A stretch of 64,000 nt of DNA from Bog-473 sp963834405 (lineage in GTDB: Bacteria > Actinomycetota > Acidimicrobiia > Acidimicrobiales > RAAP-2): assembly GCA_963834405.1 (NCBI GenBank), contig CAWIBX010000002.1, forward strand, positions 248,001-312,000, in the 5' to 3' direction. Below the pieces are notes generated by a model. That model did no database searches. It saw only the letters and a list, made by a program, of their open reading frames with translations, and was not told where the DNA came from. A program made the position numbers and the translations under genes. The stretch's first letter is position 1. The number at the start of each line of letters is the position of its first letter. Below are positions 44,491-53,111 of the stretch, in pieces.

Positions 44491-45279
44491 TCACCACGTC
44501 AGGCCGAGGGCTTCGCGCATCGTCGCCTCGAATTCGGCGTCGCGCAGCGTGCGGCGCAGGTCGAGGACCATCGCCGCGTCCTTCCCGACCTCCACGCGCA
44601 AGGGGGTCTCCGGATCCTCCAGGGCGTCCGCCACCGCCCCGGCCACCAGTTCGGGCCCGGGGCGCCCCTCGGGCCCGGTGACGGTTGCGACCGCGCCGCT
44701 CCACTGATCGTGCAGTTCGCGGTAGACGGGCGGGCCCGGATGGTCGTCATCGTGCTTCATGCCAGGCGCGATGTAGCCCGGCTGCACAATGACGACCCGG
44801 ATCCCGAAATGCCCGAGCTCGAGGTACAGACTCTCGGACAGCGCCTCGAGCGCATGCTTCGATGCGGCGTACGGCCCGTTCAGGGGCGTCCCGATCTTGC
44901 CCTCGACCGAGCTGATGTTGACGACGACGCCGCTCCCCCGTTCCCGCCACGCCGGGATCACGGCCTGGACGACGCGGATCGGACCCAGCGTGTTCACCTG
45001 GAGCACCCGGGCGAACGAGTCCAACGGATAGCTCTCCAGCGGCCCGCGCCGCGTCAGCGCCGCATTGTTCACGACGGCGTCGAGCGACCCGGCGCCGGCG
45101 ACCGCCGCCCGCACCGATGCGTCGTCGCTGACGTCGAGGGGCAGCACCTGCACCGCGGGCAGTCCCTCGAGCTGGCGGACGTCGCGTGCCGTGGCGACCA
45201 CCTCGTGGCCCCGGCCGGCCAGGACCTCGACGGTGGCCCGGCCGATCGCCCTCGCCGCGCCCGTGACCAGAACGCGCAC
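44491..45279 (-). CDS. Short-chain dehydrogenase/reductase
   Basis: 262 aa. TGAARAIG cofactor loop, NNAAL, NISSVEGKIGTPLNGPYAASKHALEAL with the YxxxK pair, and IVQPGYIAPGM. The YAASKHALEALSESLYLEL pattern is seen in SDRs acting on hydroxysteroids, retinols or fatty acyl groups. GTG at 45279, eight bases after the previous SDR's stop, so this is the second gene of an SDR pair. Confidence 0.88.
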   Translation of the reverse strand: MRVLVTGAARAIGRATVEVLAGRGHEVVATARDVRQLEGLPAVQVLPLDVSDDASVRAAVAGAGSLDAVVNNAALTRRGPLESYPLDSFARVLQVNTLGPIRVVQAVIPAWRERGSGVVVNISSVEGKIGTPLNGPYAASKHALEALSESLYLELGHFGIRVVIVQPGYIAPGMKHDDDHPGPPVYRELHDQWSGAVATVTGPEGRPGPELVAGAVADALEDPETPLRVEVGKDAAMVLDLRRTLRDAEFEATMREALGLTW

Positions 45280-45287
45280 GGGCCGGC

Positions 45288-46181
45288 TCAGGACTCCTGG
45301 TGCGACGCCGAGGTCAGTCCGACGAGCTCCTCGCTCACCCGCCACAACCGCTCGGCGGCCTCCGGGTCGTTGGCCTGCCGCTTGGGTCGGCGTGGCTTGC
45401 ATTTCACGAAGTACTCCCCGCTGACACCTTCGACCTCGGGCGACGACGCGAGATAGGTGGAGGTGCGCGCACCCTTCGCCGGGGAGAGGAAAAAGGGCCC
45501 GCTCATCTTTATCCCGAAGGCCAGGAACCCCTTGGCGTCGCCGTCGGCGCCGTACCCGGTCCGGACGGTGCCGGGGTGGAGGGAGTTGACGGTCACGCCG
45601 GTCCCCTGCAGGCGGCGCGCCAACTCGAGCGTGAACAGGATGTTGGCCAGCTTCGACTGCCCGTACACGCGCATCGTCCGGTAGCGCTGCGTGGACTGGA
45701 GGTCTTCGAAGGGGATGCCTTTTCGGGCGGCGCTGTGTGCGGTCGACGACACGTTGACGATGCGCGCCGGGGTCGACGCGCGAATCCGGTCGAGGAGCAG
45801 ATTGGTCAGGAGGAAGGGCCCCAAGTGGTTGGTGGCGAACGTCGCCTCCAAGCCGTCGACGGTCTCCGTCCGTTCGCTCAGGACCAGGCCGGCGTTGTTG
45901 ACCAGCACGTCTATCCGGGGCGCCTGCCCCAGGATGTCGTCGGCCCCACGACGGACGGACGCGAAGTCGGCGAGGTCGAAGACGACGAGCTGTGCGCCCC
46001 CTCCCTTCCCTGCCGCCTCCGCTCGTTCCGTGATCCGTCCCACCGCGGCCCTGCCCTTGTCGGCGTTACGCGCCATGACCAGTACGCGCGCACCCATCTC
46101 CGACAGCGCGGCCGCCGTCTCGAAGCCGATCCCGGAGTTCCCGCCGGTGACCACGACCGTCTTTCCCTGCATGTCCGGCAC
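45288..46181 (-). CDS. Short-chain dehydrogenase/reductase (retinol-dehydrogenase-like)
   Basis: 297 aa. TGGNSGIGFETAAALSEMGARVLVMARN, DVLVNNAGLV, the LGPFLLTNLLLDRI stretch, NVSSTAHSAAR and YGQSKLANILFTLELARRL match RDH/WWOX-like SDRs. The C-terminal SSPEVEGVSGEYFVKCKPRRP is also typical. GGAGG lies about nine bases before the GTG used; ATG at 46172 and TTG at 46205 are alternatives. The lipophilic alcohol/ketone substrate is not known. Confidence 0.88.
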   Translation of the reverse strand: MPDMQGKTVVVTGGNSGIGFETAAALSEMGARVLVMARNADKGRAAVGRITERAEAAGKGGGAQLVVFDLADFASVRRGADDILGQAPRIDVLVNNAGLVLSERTETVDGLEATFATNHLGPFLLTNLLLDRIRASTPARIVNVSSTAHSAARKGIPFEDLQSTQRYRTMRVYGQSKLANILFTLELARRLQGTGVTVNSLHPGTVRTGYGADGDAKGFLAFGIKMSGPFFLSPAKGARTSTYLASSPEVEGVSGEYFVKCKPRRPKRQANDPEAAERLWRVSEELVGLTSASHQES

Positions 46182-46275
46182 CTGTGCACGCCTCCTCAGC
46201 GACAAGAGGCGTCAGCATTCCACATCGCCCCCTGCCCCGAGCCGGCCCCCGGAGCCGGTCCCCGGACCCGGCGCT

Positions 46276-47841
46276 TCAACGCCAGGTGTCCCGGGACTCG
46301 ACCAGACCACGGGACGGATGCAGGAAGCTGCCGCTCAGCGTCCGCTCGGCCGTCCGCATGTACCACTGCACGAGCTCCTGCGAGGCGGCCCACGCCGCAT
46401 CCGGCCACCGGCGTTCCTCCGCTTTCGACGCTCCCAGCAGGTTGTGGACCTGGCCCGGATCCTCCCCGAGGTCGAACAGCAAGGGCGGGAAGGGGTCCGG
46501 GGCCGTCGCGAATTGCACGAGCTTGTACGCCGGTCCGCGCGAGACGGCGAGGGCGCAGTGGCTCATCGGGATACCGAACGCCCGCTCGGGCATCTGGTTC
46601 GCCGGGTCGGCGAAGCTCCACTCGAAGTGGGCCGTGTCCCGCCAGTGCGCCGGCGCCGGCTCGCCCCGTGTGAACGGCACCAGCGACCACCCGTCCACCT
46701 GCAGCGGGACCTCGACCCCCATGAACTCGCAGATCGTCGGGAGGACGTCGACCGACTCGGTGACCTCGTGCACGACACGACCCCGGCCTGCGTCCGCCTC
46801 GCCACGCGGGTCGACGACGATGAGCGGCACCGCGTAGCTCTCGTCCCAGTATCCGAGTTTCTCGAGCAACCAATGGTCACCCCCCATCTCGCCGTGGTCG
46901 CTCGTGAGGACGACGAGGGTTGACTCGGCCAGGCCGCTCGCGCGCAGATACTCGAACAGGGGGCCGAGGCCGTCGTCCACCTCGCGCTGCGCGCCGTAGT
47001 ACGTCGCCCGCAGCTGACGACGCTCGCCCTCGTCCCGCGGAGCACCCACTCCCTCGACCGCAAGCGCCGAGGCGGCCAGCGGATGGAGCATCGCCTCTTG
47101 TTCGGGAGTCGGGCAGCCGGTGAAAGGGCCCACCGCGTCCGCGGCATACAGGTCGTGGTATCCGAGCGGATTGCGCCGCGGGGGGTGGGGCCGGATGAAC
47201 GAGGCGTGGATGAAGAACGGTGCGTCGCCGTGTCGCTCCAACCAGTCCTTGACGGCCTCTCGGATGAACACGGTCTGCGACAGTTCGGCGGGGAACCGCG
47301 CCGGCGCCCAGGTCCATCCGTTCACATCGGCACCGGGGAACCCCTCCATCGGTTGGTAGAGGTCGTGCGGGTTCGCGGGCACGTCGAAGCCCTGCGCCGC
47401 CAGCCACCGACCCCAGGCCGGGCTCCCCTGCTCCCAGGGGTCCTCTATCACCGGGACGAACCCGGGCAGTACCCCCTCGTAGGTCCGCAGGCGTGGGTCA
47501 CCCGGTGGGACCGTGCGCGGATCGACCGACGTGTCGGTGTAGCCGAACAGCACGGGCTCGTACCCGGCCTCCCGGGCCAGCAACGCCACGTTGGTGAACC
47601 GGGCGTCCAGCGGCGTGCCGTTGAGGAGAGAGCGGTTCCGGTGCTGGTACGTACCTGTGTACAGACAGGCGCGCGACGGTCCACAGGGCGCCGTGTTGGC
47701 CCAGTGGTTCGCGAAGAGGACGCCGCGCGAGGCCAGGGCATCCAGAGTCGGCGTCTCTACGACGGGATGCCCGAGGGCGGAGAGGCAATCACCACGCCAC
47801 TGGTCGAGGGTGATGAACAGGACGTTGCGGCCCGTCGCCAT
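46276..47841 (-). CDS. Sulfatase/phosphonate monoester hydrolase family enzyme
   Basis: 521 aa. The formylglycine site is C53 in APCGPSRACLYTGTY (CxPSR rule). Metal residues are seen in LFITLDQWRGD (N-terminal Asp) and LTSDHGEMGGDHWLLEK. The broad-substrate PMH/arylsulfatase family fits the FITLDQWR N-terminus and 500+ aa length. Activity needs the Cys-to-formylglycine maturase, not in the window. No signal peptide, so it is likely cytoplasmic, as known for PMHs. Confidence 0.87.
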   Translation of the reverse strand: MATGRNVLFITLDQWRGDCLSALGHPVVETPTLDALASRGVLFANHWANTAPCGPSRACLYTGTYQHRNRSLLNGTPLDARFTNVALLAREAGYEPVLFGYTDTSVDPRTVPPGDPRLRTYEGVLPGFVPVIEDPWEQGSPAWGRWLAAQGFDVPANPHDLYQPMEGFPGADVNGWTWAPARFPAELSQTVFIREAVKDWLERHGDAPFFIHASFIRPHPPRRNPLGYHDLYAADAVGPFTGCPTPEQEAMLHPLAASALAVEGVGAPRDEGERRQLRATYYGAQREVDDGLGPLFEYLRASGLAESTLVVLTSDHGEMGGDHWLLEKLGYWDESYAVPLIVVDPRGEADAGRGRVVHEVTESVDVLPTICEFMGVEVPLQVDGWSLVPFTRGEPAPAHWRDTAHFEWSFADPANQMPERAFGIPMSHCALAVSRGPAYKLVQFATAPDPFPPLLFDLGEDPGQVHNLLGASKAEERRWPDAAWAASQELVQWYMRTAERTLSGSFLHPSRGLVESRDTWR

Positions 47842-47923
47842 GCCTCACTCTTGCCGATCGGCCCAGGCTCAGGACATCTCTGCTGGGACCCGGGCCCGCC
47901 GCCGGCCGCCCGGGCGGGGCGCC

Positions 47924-48172
47924 TCACGACGTCCGGATGGTCGCTCCCCCCAGCCGCACACCCGCGTGGATCAGCCAGCTCCCGAGGCGCGGTGCCACCG
48001 CCCGGCGCACCGCTCGGCCACCGGTAACCGGGACGCCGGCGGCCGAGCGCTGCGTCGCGCCCGACTCATCGAGAGCCTGCTTGCGATGGCGTGGCTGCCG
48101 GCTCGCCCCGGCCGCCGCCTGGAGCTCCTGCCGGTGCAGGTCCACCATCGTCTCCATCGCTCGGAACTGCAT
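47924..48172 (-). CDS. Small hypothetical protein
   Basis: 82 aa, unrecognised. Begins MQFRAMETMVDLHRQELQAAAG, a likely amphipathic helix, followed by an Arg/Ala-rich remainder without membrane segment. Support for a real gene: GAGGTGAG site two bases before the ATG, and a consensus-like promoter (TTGATT-17-TACAAT) upstream on the same strand. It is divergent from the ArsR-type regulator and may be its target. Confidence 0.55.
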   Translation of the reverse strand: MQFRAMETMVDLHRQELQAAAGASRQPRHRKQALDESGATQRSAAGVPVTGGRAVRRAVAPRLGSWLIHAGVRLGGATIRTS

Positions 48173-48238
48173 CGCTCACCTCACTCGACCTCGTAGCGCT
48201 GGGCGGTTCGATCCCGGTTTGCGAGCCCAACGCCCTAG

Positions 48239-48267
48239 ATTGTATCAAGTGTTTGACAAGAAATCAA
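48239..48267 (-). promoter_or_regulatory. Divergent promoter of the small protein gene (TTGATT, 17 bp, TACAAT)
   Basis: On the minus strand TTGATT (48262-48267) and TACAAT (48239-48244) lie 17 bases apart, giving a leader of about 60 nt to the ATG at 48172. Each -35 falls within the spacer of the other promoter, so RNA polymerase can occupy only one at a time. Confidence 0.65.
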
Positions 48268-48281
48268 CCATATCCTAATAT
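48253..48281 (+). promoter_or_regulatory. Promoter of the ArsR-type regulator (TTGACA, 17 bp, TAATAT)
   Basis: Perfect TTGACA (48253-48258) and TAATAT (48276-48281) with a 17-base spacer. The -10 ends six bases before the ATG, so the transcript probably begins at the start codon (leaderless). Best promoter match in the window. Confidence 0.75.
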
Positions 48282-48284
48282 AGG
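48274..48284. promoter_or_regulatory. Operator-like inverted repeat CCTA-ATA-TAGG
   Basis: Perfect 4-bp arms centred on the -10 element of the regulator promoter. ArsR-family repressors characteristically bind AT-rich dyads over their own promoters, so autorepression is likely; binding would also block the divergent promoter, whose -35 (48262-48267) lies close by. Confidence 0.55.
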
Positions 48285-48287
48285 GCT

Positions 48288-49391
48288 ATGCCTATGATTA
48301 CTGAGGAAGGGGTGCCGAGGGTCACCCAGTCGGTTACTTCCGCGCCGTCGCTCGTCTGCGACCTGACTTGGCTGCTCCACGTAGCGGCCCGTCCCTCGAT
48401 GCAGGCCCGGTACCCGCAGCTGGCCGAGATGTTCAAGGGGCGGGAGGATCTGGCGGAGCGGGTCCGCGCCTTTTGGGAAGACGAGAGCGACATCTGCTTC
48501 ACCGAGGTGCAGGTTCTGGCCCATCTCGGCGGCGCGCTGCACACCACGGACCCCGACGTCCTGTGGGCCACCGTCGAGCGAATGGCTCCGGTGGCGCCGC
48601 TCGATCTCGTGATGCCCTCCGAGACTCCCGAGGAGCTGGAGGTCATCGTCGAGCGCATGGCCCGGCTCCAGGAGTCCCCCGCCCTCCTCCGGACGTACAT
48701 CGACCTTCTCAGGGAGGTCTGGGCGCCGGTGCACCAGACGTGGAGACAGGCGCTCCCCGTCATCGAGGAATCTGGGCGGCACATGGTGGCGCAGTACGAG
48801 CGTGGTCATTCACTCGACACACTCATAACTCCGGGGTGTGACATCTTCGTCGAACGCATCCCACTCGTCGCAGCGGGCGTGGAGGCGGGACGCCCGTTGC
48901 TCTTCGTCCCCTGCCTGTTCTTCGGCTCGAGCATGTACCTCGAGTTTCCTGACCTCTACGTGGTCGGAATCGGCACGGGCAGCGGCGATGGCGCAGCCCG
49001 TGCACGCACCGAGTCGGTGGCCAAACGCCTCAAGGCCGTGGCCGACCCCACCCGGCTGGCCATCCTGCACAGCCTCGCCGCGGCACCCAGCAGCGTCGGC
49101 GAGCTGGCCGTGCTGTTCCGGCTGGCGCAACCGACGGTGAGCATGCACGTGAAGGTCCTGCGCCAGAACGGCCTGGTGCGCTCCGAACGGGCCGGCGGAC
49201 GCCTCCGGCTCAGTGCCGACCCCGACGCGGTCGAGTCACTGCTCGACGACATGCGCGAGGCCGTGTTGCAAGGTGCCGCCCCCGGGTCTCCCGGACCAAC
49301 CGAACGCGTCGGACCAACCGAACCGGTCGGGCCGATCGGGAGAGTCGGACCCCGGGAATCCCCGGGACCGGTCGGAAAAGTCGGCCCTTAG
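48288..49391 (+). CDS. ArsR/SmtB-type regulator with N-terminal DUF5937-like domain
   Basis: 367 aa. An all-helical N-terminal region (about 1-235, LTWLLHVAARPSMQARYPQLAEMF) resembles DUF5937; the winged helix is at about 238-325 (RLKAVADPTRLAILHSLAAAPSSVGELAVLFRLAQPTVSMHVKVLRQNGLV). The last 35 residues are Gly/Pro repeats of the type GPxxxVGP. No CxxC-like metal site is seen in the wHTH, so the N-terminal domain is the probable sensor. ATGs at 48288 and 48294. Confidence 0.8.
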   Translation: MPMITEEGVPRVTQSVTSAPSLVCDLTWLLHVAARPSMQARYPQLAEMFKGREDLAERVRAFWEDESDICFTEVQVLAHLGGALHTTDPDVLWATVERMAPVAPLDLVMPSETPEELEVIVERMARLQESPALLRTYIDLLREVWAPVHQTWRQALPVIEESGRHMVAQYERGHSLDTLITPGCDIFVERIPLVAAGVEAGRPLLFVPCLFFGSSMYLEFPDLYVVGIGTGSGDGAARARTESVAKRLKAVADPTRLAILHSLAAAPSSVGELAVLFRLAQPTVSMHVKVLRQNGLVRSERAGGRLRLSADPDAVESLLDDMREAVLQGAAPGSPGPTERVGPTEPVGPIGRVGPRESPGPVGKVGP

Positions 49392-49395
49392 CTCC

Positions 49396-50628
49396 TCAGG
49401 TCGCGGGAGTGAGCACGACCGGCAGGGACCGGATGCCTGCCACCGTGGTCGAGAGGACTCGCTCCGGCGGTCCAGTCACCGCGTAGGACGGAAAGCGCGC
49501 CAGCAGCTCCTCCAAGAAGATGCGGCTCTCCAGCCGGGCGAGGCTCGCGCCCAGGCACACGTGCTCACCGAACCCGAAGGCGACGTGCATCGGGTTCGCC
49601 TGGCGCCGGACGTCGAAGCGCGCTGCGTCGATGCCGAACACTGACTCGTCCCGATTGCCCGACGCGTAGAGCATGCAGAGATAGTCGCCCTCGGCCACCG
49701 CCTTCCCGCCGACGACCGCGTCCTCGGTGGCCGTCCGGCAGAACGCCTGGACCGGGGTGACCCAACGCAGGCACTCTTCGACGCCTCCCGCCAGCAGACT
49801 GGAATCCGACGCCAGCGCCGCGCGTTGGTCGGGGCGTTCGTGCAAGGCGAGCGCCGTTCCCGTGAGCAAGGTGCGCGTGGTCTCGTTCCCCGCCACCAGC
49901 AGCGTCAGGAGGAACATGAACAATTCCTCCCTGCTCAACGGGCAGCCCCCGACCTCGCTGTCCAGCAACAACGAGACCAGATCGTCACCCGGATGGTCCC
50001 GCTTCGACCGGATGTGCTCGATGATGAAGGAGCCCAGCTCGCCCAAGGCCGCCATGGTCTCCTCGGGCGGCAGGTCCGGTGACTCAATCGCCGCGTCCGA
50101 CCACCGCCGGAAGTCCCCGCGGTCGGACTCTTCAATGCCGAGCAGCGCGGCGATCACGCTGAGCGGGAACGGAGCGCTCAGCTCGGTGACGAAGTCGATC
50201 TCGTCTCCCGGCGCCACCGCATCGAGCAAGGAGACGGCACTGTGGCGGATCGGTTCGGCGAGGCCAGACAATGCCCTCGGAGTGAACCGGCGGTTCACCA
50301 GGCCTCGGAAGGCCGCGTGTTCGGGCGGGTCCATGTGCAGGATGGAGGGCGCCAGCATCGGCGTCCCCTCGGTTCGGATGGGGTCGTTGACCAGCGCGCC
50401 CCGCCCGGAGCAGAACCGCGCCGGGTCTCGGCTCAGGTCCCGGATGTCCTCGTAGCGGCTGATCGCCCAGAATCCGGGCGCGCACTCGTGCACGGGGTCC
50501 TCGGCGCGGAGCCGGGCCAGGACCTGGTGGAAGTCGTCCCGTGCGAAGAAGGCAGCGTCACGCGGGTCGACGTCGATGTCGTTGCCGATACCGATATCGA
50601 TGCCCTCCGTGCGCTGGTCCCCGGGCAC
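49396..50628 (-). CDS. Cytochrome P450
   Basis: 410-aa soluble bacterial P450. Heme cysteine in FGFGEHVCLGASLARLE, I-helix oxygen motif AGNETTR, K-helix ExxR in EECLRW, and HMDPPEHAAFRGLVNRRFTPRALS upstream. The sequence resembles the actinobacterial steroid/lipid/terpenoid P450s (CYP125/142/other), without a subfamily assignment. No ferredoxin gene is adjacent. The GTG at 50628 follows TACGCT by six bases and may be leaderless. Confidence 0.92.
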   Translation of the reverse strand: MPGDQRTEGIDIGIGNDIDVDPRDAAFFARDDFHQVLARLRAEDPVHECAPGFWAISRYEDIRDLSRDPARFCSGRGALVNDPIRTEGTPMLAPSILHMDPPEHAAFRGLVNRRFTPRALSGLAEPIRHSAVSLLDAVAPGDEIDFVTELSAPFPLSVIAALLGIEESDRGDFRRWSDAAIESPDLPPEETMAALGELGSFIIEHIRSKRDHPGDDLVSLLLDSEVGGCPLSREELFMFLLTLLVAGNETTRTLLTGTALALHERPDQRAALASDSSLLAGGVEECLRWVTPVQAFCRTATEDAVVGGKAVAEGDYLCMLYASGNRDESVFGIDAARFDVRRQANPMHVAFGFGEHVCLGASLARLESRIFLEELLARFPSYAVTGPPERVLSTTVAGIRSLPVVLTPAT

Positions 50629-50660
50629 GCCCGAAGCGTACTGTGCACCTCTCAACCGCC

Positions 50661-51860
50661 ATGACCGGCAACCCGGGCAACTCCAACTCCCCCTACCCCG
50701 CGTCCGACGAGCACGCACCGCTCTCGGGACTCGATGAGTTCCTGGTCCACAACGCGCCCTACCCGGTCCGCGTCATGTGGACGCCCGACGCGCAGGCCTA
50801 CGAGCGCGTGTGGTTCACCTGCCAGGACAGGGTCGGCGAGCTCCTCGTCGTGATCGGGTTCGCCGTCTACCCGAACCTCGGCACCGCCGAGGCCTTCGCC
50901 ATCGTGAACCTGCGGGGCCGGCACACCACCGTGCGCGCGCACCGCAGGCTCCCCACCGACCGGATGGACATGACGCTGGGCCCGTTCCGATTCGACGTCG
51001 AAGAGCCCTTCCGTCGCTGGCGCCTCCGCCTCAACACCGAAGGCCAACCAGAAGGCGAACCCGAAGGCCGGCAGCACCTCGACTCTCCCGCCATCTCCTA
51101 CGACATCACCTGGCTCGATACGAAGCGGCCTGTCTTCCGCCAGCTCGGCGCCGGCATCATCGTCGGCGGCCGCGCCCTCAGCCCCGTCGCCGGCTACGAC
51201 GGCTTCGGCCGCCAGGAGGGCTGGGTCCGGGTCGGCGACGAGCGCTTCGATCTCGGACCCGCCACGCACCTCGGCACGCGCGACCACCACTGGGGCACCC
51301 GCGACGGCGTCGGCGAGCCGGGCCGCTACACGGGGATGCAGCACCCCCACAGCGGCGAATGGGTCGAGTTCGAGGACTTCGGCGTCTGGGGCGACCACGT
51401 CCTGTACAACCTCGGCGACCCGCGTCGCAAGAGCGCCACGCTCGCGAAACGCGTGCACCGCATGCGCTTCGAGCCCGACACCCAGCTGTTCCAAAGCGGT
51501 GAGGTCGACCTCGTCTTCGCCGACGGGTCGGTCAAGACGATGGTGTTCGAGCGACTCGGTCACCAGATCGCGTTCCTACGCTGTGGCATGTACGGCGGCC
51601 CCAACGGCGGCACGCCCGACGGCAACCTCTGGCACGGTATGGCGGTGGCCGAGGGCGACGAGGTCGTCGTGCACCGCGAGTCCTTCGACGTGACTGACCC
51701 GGCCGTGCGCACGCGCCTCGCCGGTCTGGACCAGCACCACTGCCGCGTCACGTGCGACGGCGAGGTCACCTACGGGCTCGTCGAGCCCTACGACACGCTC
51801 TGCTACGAGGTGGCCAAGGCCGGCGTCATGGGCTTCTCATTGCTCGATCCGGAGAGCTGA
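50661..51860 (+). CDS. Hypothetical protein, AttH/CrtC-lipocalin-like (DUF7064/7065-type)
   Basis: 399 aa, beta-rich and soluble. GTRDHHWGTRDGVGEPGRYTGMQHPHSGEWVEFEDFGVWGDHVLYN resembles the RDHSWGxRD motif of the DUF7064/DUF7065 and carotenoid-1,2-hydratase-like families. The function is unknown; such genes occur in actinobacterial lipid or steroid catabolic regions. It is divergent from the P450 gene (32 bases). Confidence 0.65.
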   Translation: MTGNPGNSNSPYPASDEHAPLSGLDEFLVHNAPYPVRVMWTPDAQAYERVWFTCQDRVGELLVVIGFAVYPNLGTAEAFAIVNLRGRHTTVRAHRRLPTDRMDMTLGPFRFDVEEPFRRWRLRLNTEGQPEGEPEGRQHLDSPAISYDITWLDTKRPVFRQLGAGIIVGGRALSPVAGYDGFGRQEGWVRVGDERFDLGPATHLGTRDHHWGTRDGVGEPGRYTGMQHPHSGEWVEFEDFGVWGDHVLYNLGDPRRKSATLAKRVHRMRFEPDTQLFQSGEVDLVFADGSVKTMVFERLGHQIAFLRCGMYGGPNGGTPDGNLWHGMAVAEGDEVVVHRESFDVTDPAVRTRLAGLDQHHCRVTCDGEVTYGLVEPYDTLCYEVAKAGVMGFSLLDPES

Positions 51861-52043
51861 CGGCGAATCTCGTCCTTTTGCCTCGGGCGCCGACGCCCGG
51901 CGGTCGGTACCGTGACGGTGGGACCGAGAACCACGTCCCGGTCGTGGCGCTCGCCGCGGCCCGGGACGTGACACCGTTCGACACACTGCATTTCCTACTG
52001 GTCGCGCCGCGCCCTGCCGCCGGACCCGGCGCGGCGGCACCGG

Positions 52044-53111
52044 TCACTTCGCCGCGGCCGCCTCGAGGCGCGCCAGCAACACCGGACCCATCGGGTTGTC
52101 CCGCCGGCGCGGGTCGCCCGTGATGCGCTGGTGGCGGTCGTTGATGGCCAGCGCGCGCACGAGTGCGAAGACCTCGTGCCAGTCGAGGTCGGCGACGGTG
52201 TGGCCGCTGCGCGCCTCGTAGCGCGCGACCGCCTCGGCCCGCTCCGGGAAGCCCGGCACCCGTGACCCGAAGAGCCGCTCCATCATGAACTCGAGCCCGA
52301 AGTGCCAGCCGAGGTCGAGCTCGCGCGGGCCCAGGCCGGCCAGGTCCCAGTCCAGGACGGCGCGCACCCGCCGGTCGGGGTCGAGGACAAGGTTGCCGAG
52401 CCGCACGTCGCCCCACAGCAGCACCGTCTCCCCCGCCCGCGCCGCCGGGCCGTCCGCCGTCGCTCCCCCCGACGGGAACGTCGCTCCGCACCAGTCGAGC
52501 GCCTCGGCCAGCGTGGACAACGGGTCTCCCTCCGATGCCCATTCGATGTACGCGGACCAGCGTTCGTATGCCGCCCGGAGCGACGCGCCACCGAGCAGCG
52601 CGCCCAGTCCGCCGCCCTCCCAGGGCACCGCGTGAATGGCCGCGAGCGTGTCGAGCAATGCCTCGTAGAGGCGCCGCTGCTGCCCGGCGCTCGCTCCCGT
52701 GACGTAAGGGTCGAACGGCGGCGCCGGCCCGGCGATGTCGCCGTGCACACGCGGCATCACGAGGAAGGGTGCGCCGATCCACCCCGGGTCGTCCACCACG
52801 AACGCCGGTGCCGGTGCGGGCACGCCGGCGGCCGCCACGGCGTTCTGCACGGCCGCCTGGGGCGCCAGGTTGTACGACGGGAACGTCGCGACCAGCGGCG
52901 GCAGCCGGACGGCGAGGCCCGGATGGTCCGGGCCGAGGTCGACCAGCAGCGTCTCGTTGGCCATGCCCCCCTCAGCGTGCTGCAGCGCCCGGATTTCAAG
53001 CGGCGGCTCCCCGGGAGCGGCGGCCCCGGGGACGAGCTCCGGGTGCGCGGCGACGAAACGCTGCAACCCGTCGCGCAGGCCGGCGTCGTCGCGCCGCCCA
53101 CCGGTCGCCAT
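52044..53111 (-). CDS. APH-type phosphotransferase family protein
   Basis: 355 aa. Catalytic loop LLWGDVRLGN (aspartate base, variant of HGD) and metal-binding VLDWDLAGLG match the APH/choline-kinase-like fold. Members of this subfamily (fumonisin-/acyl-CoA-dehydrogenase-fused or FadE36-like) act on small hydroxylated compounds in actinobacteria. The ATG follows directly after the TAG of the preceding gene. Third gene of an operon with a nitronate monooxygenase-like gene and a small hypothetical gene. Confidence 0.85.
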   Translation of the reverse strand: MATGGRRDDAGLRDGLQRFVAAHPELVPGAAAPGEPPLEIRALQHAEGGMANETLLVDLGPDHPGLAVRLPPLVATFPSYNLAPQAAVQNAVAAAGVPAPAPAFVVDDPGWIGAPFLVMPRVHGDIAGPAPPFDPYVTGASAGQQRRLYEALLDTLAAIHAVPWEGGGLGALLGGASLRAAYERWSAYIEWASEGDPLSTLAEALDWCGATFPSGGATADGPAARAGETVLLWGDVRLGNLVLDPDRRVRAVLDWDLAGLGPRELDLGWHFGLEFMMERLFGSRVPGFPERAEAVARYEARSGHTVADLDWHEVFALVRALAINDRHQRITGDPRRRDNPMGPVLLARLEAAAAK

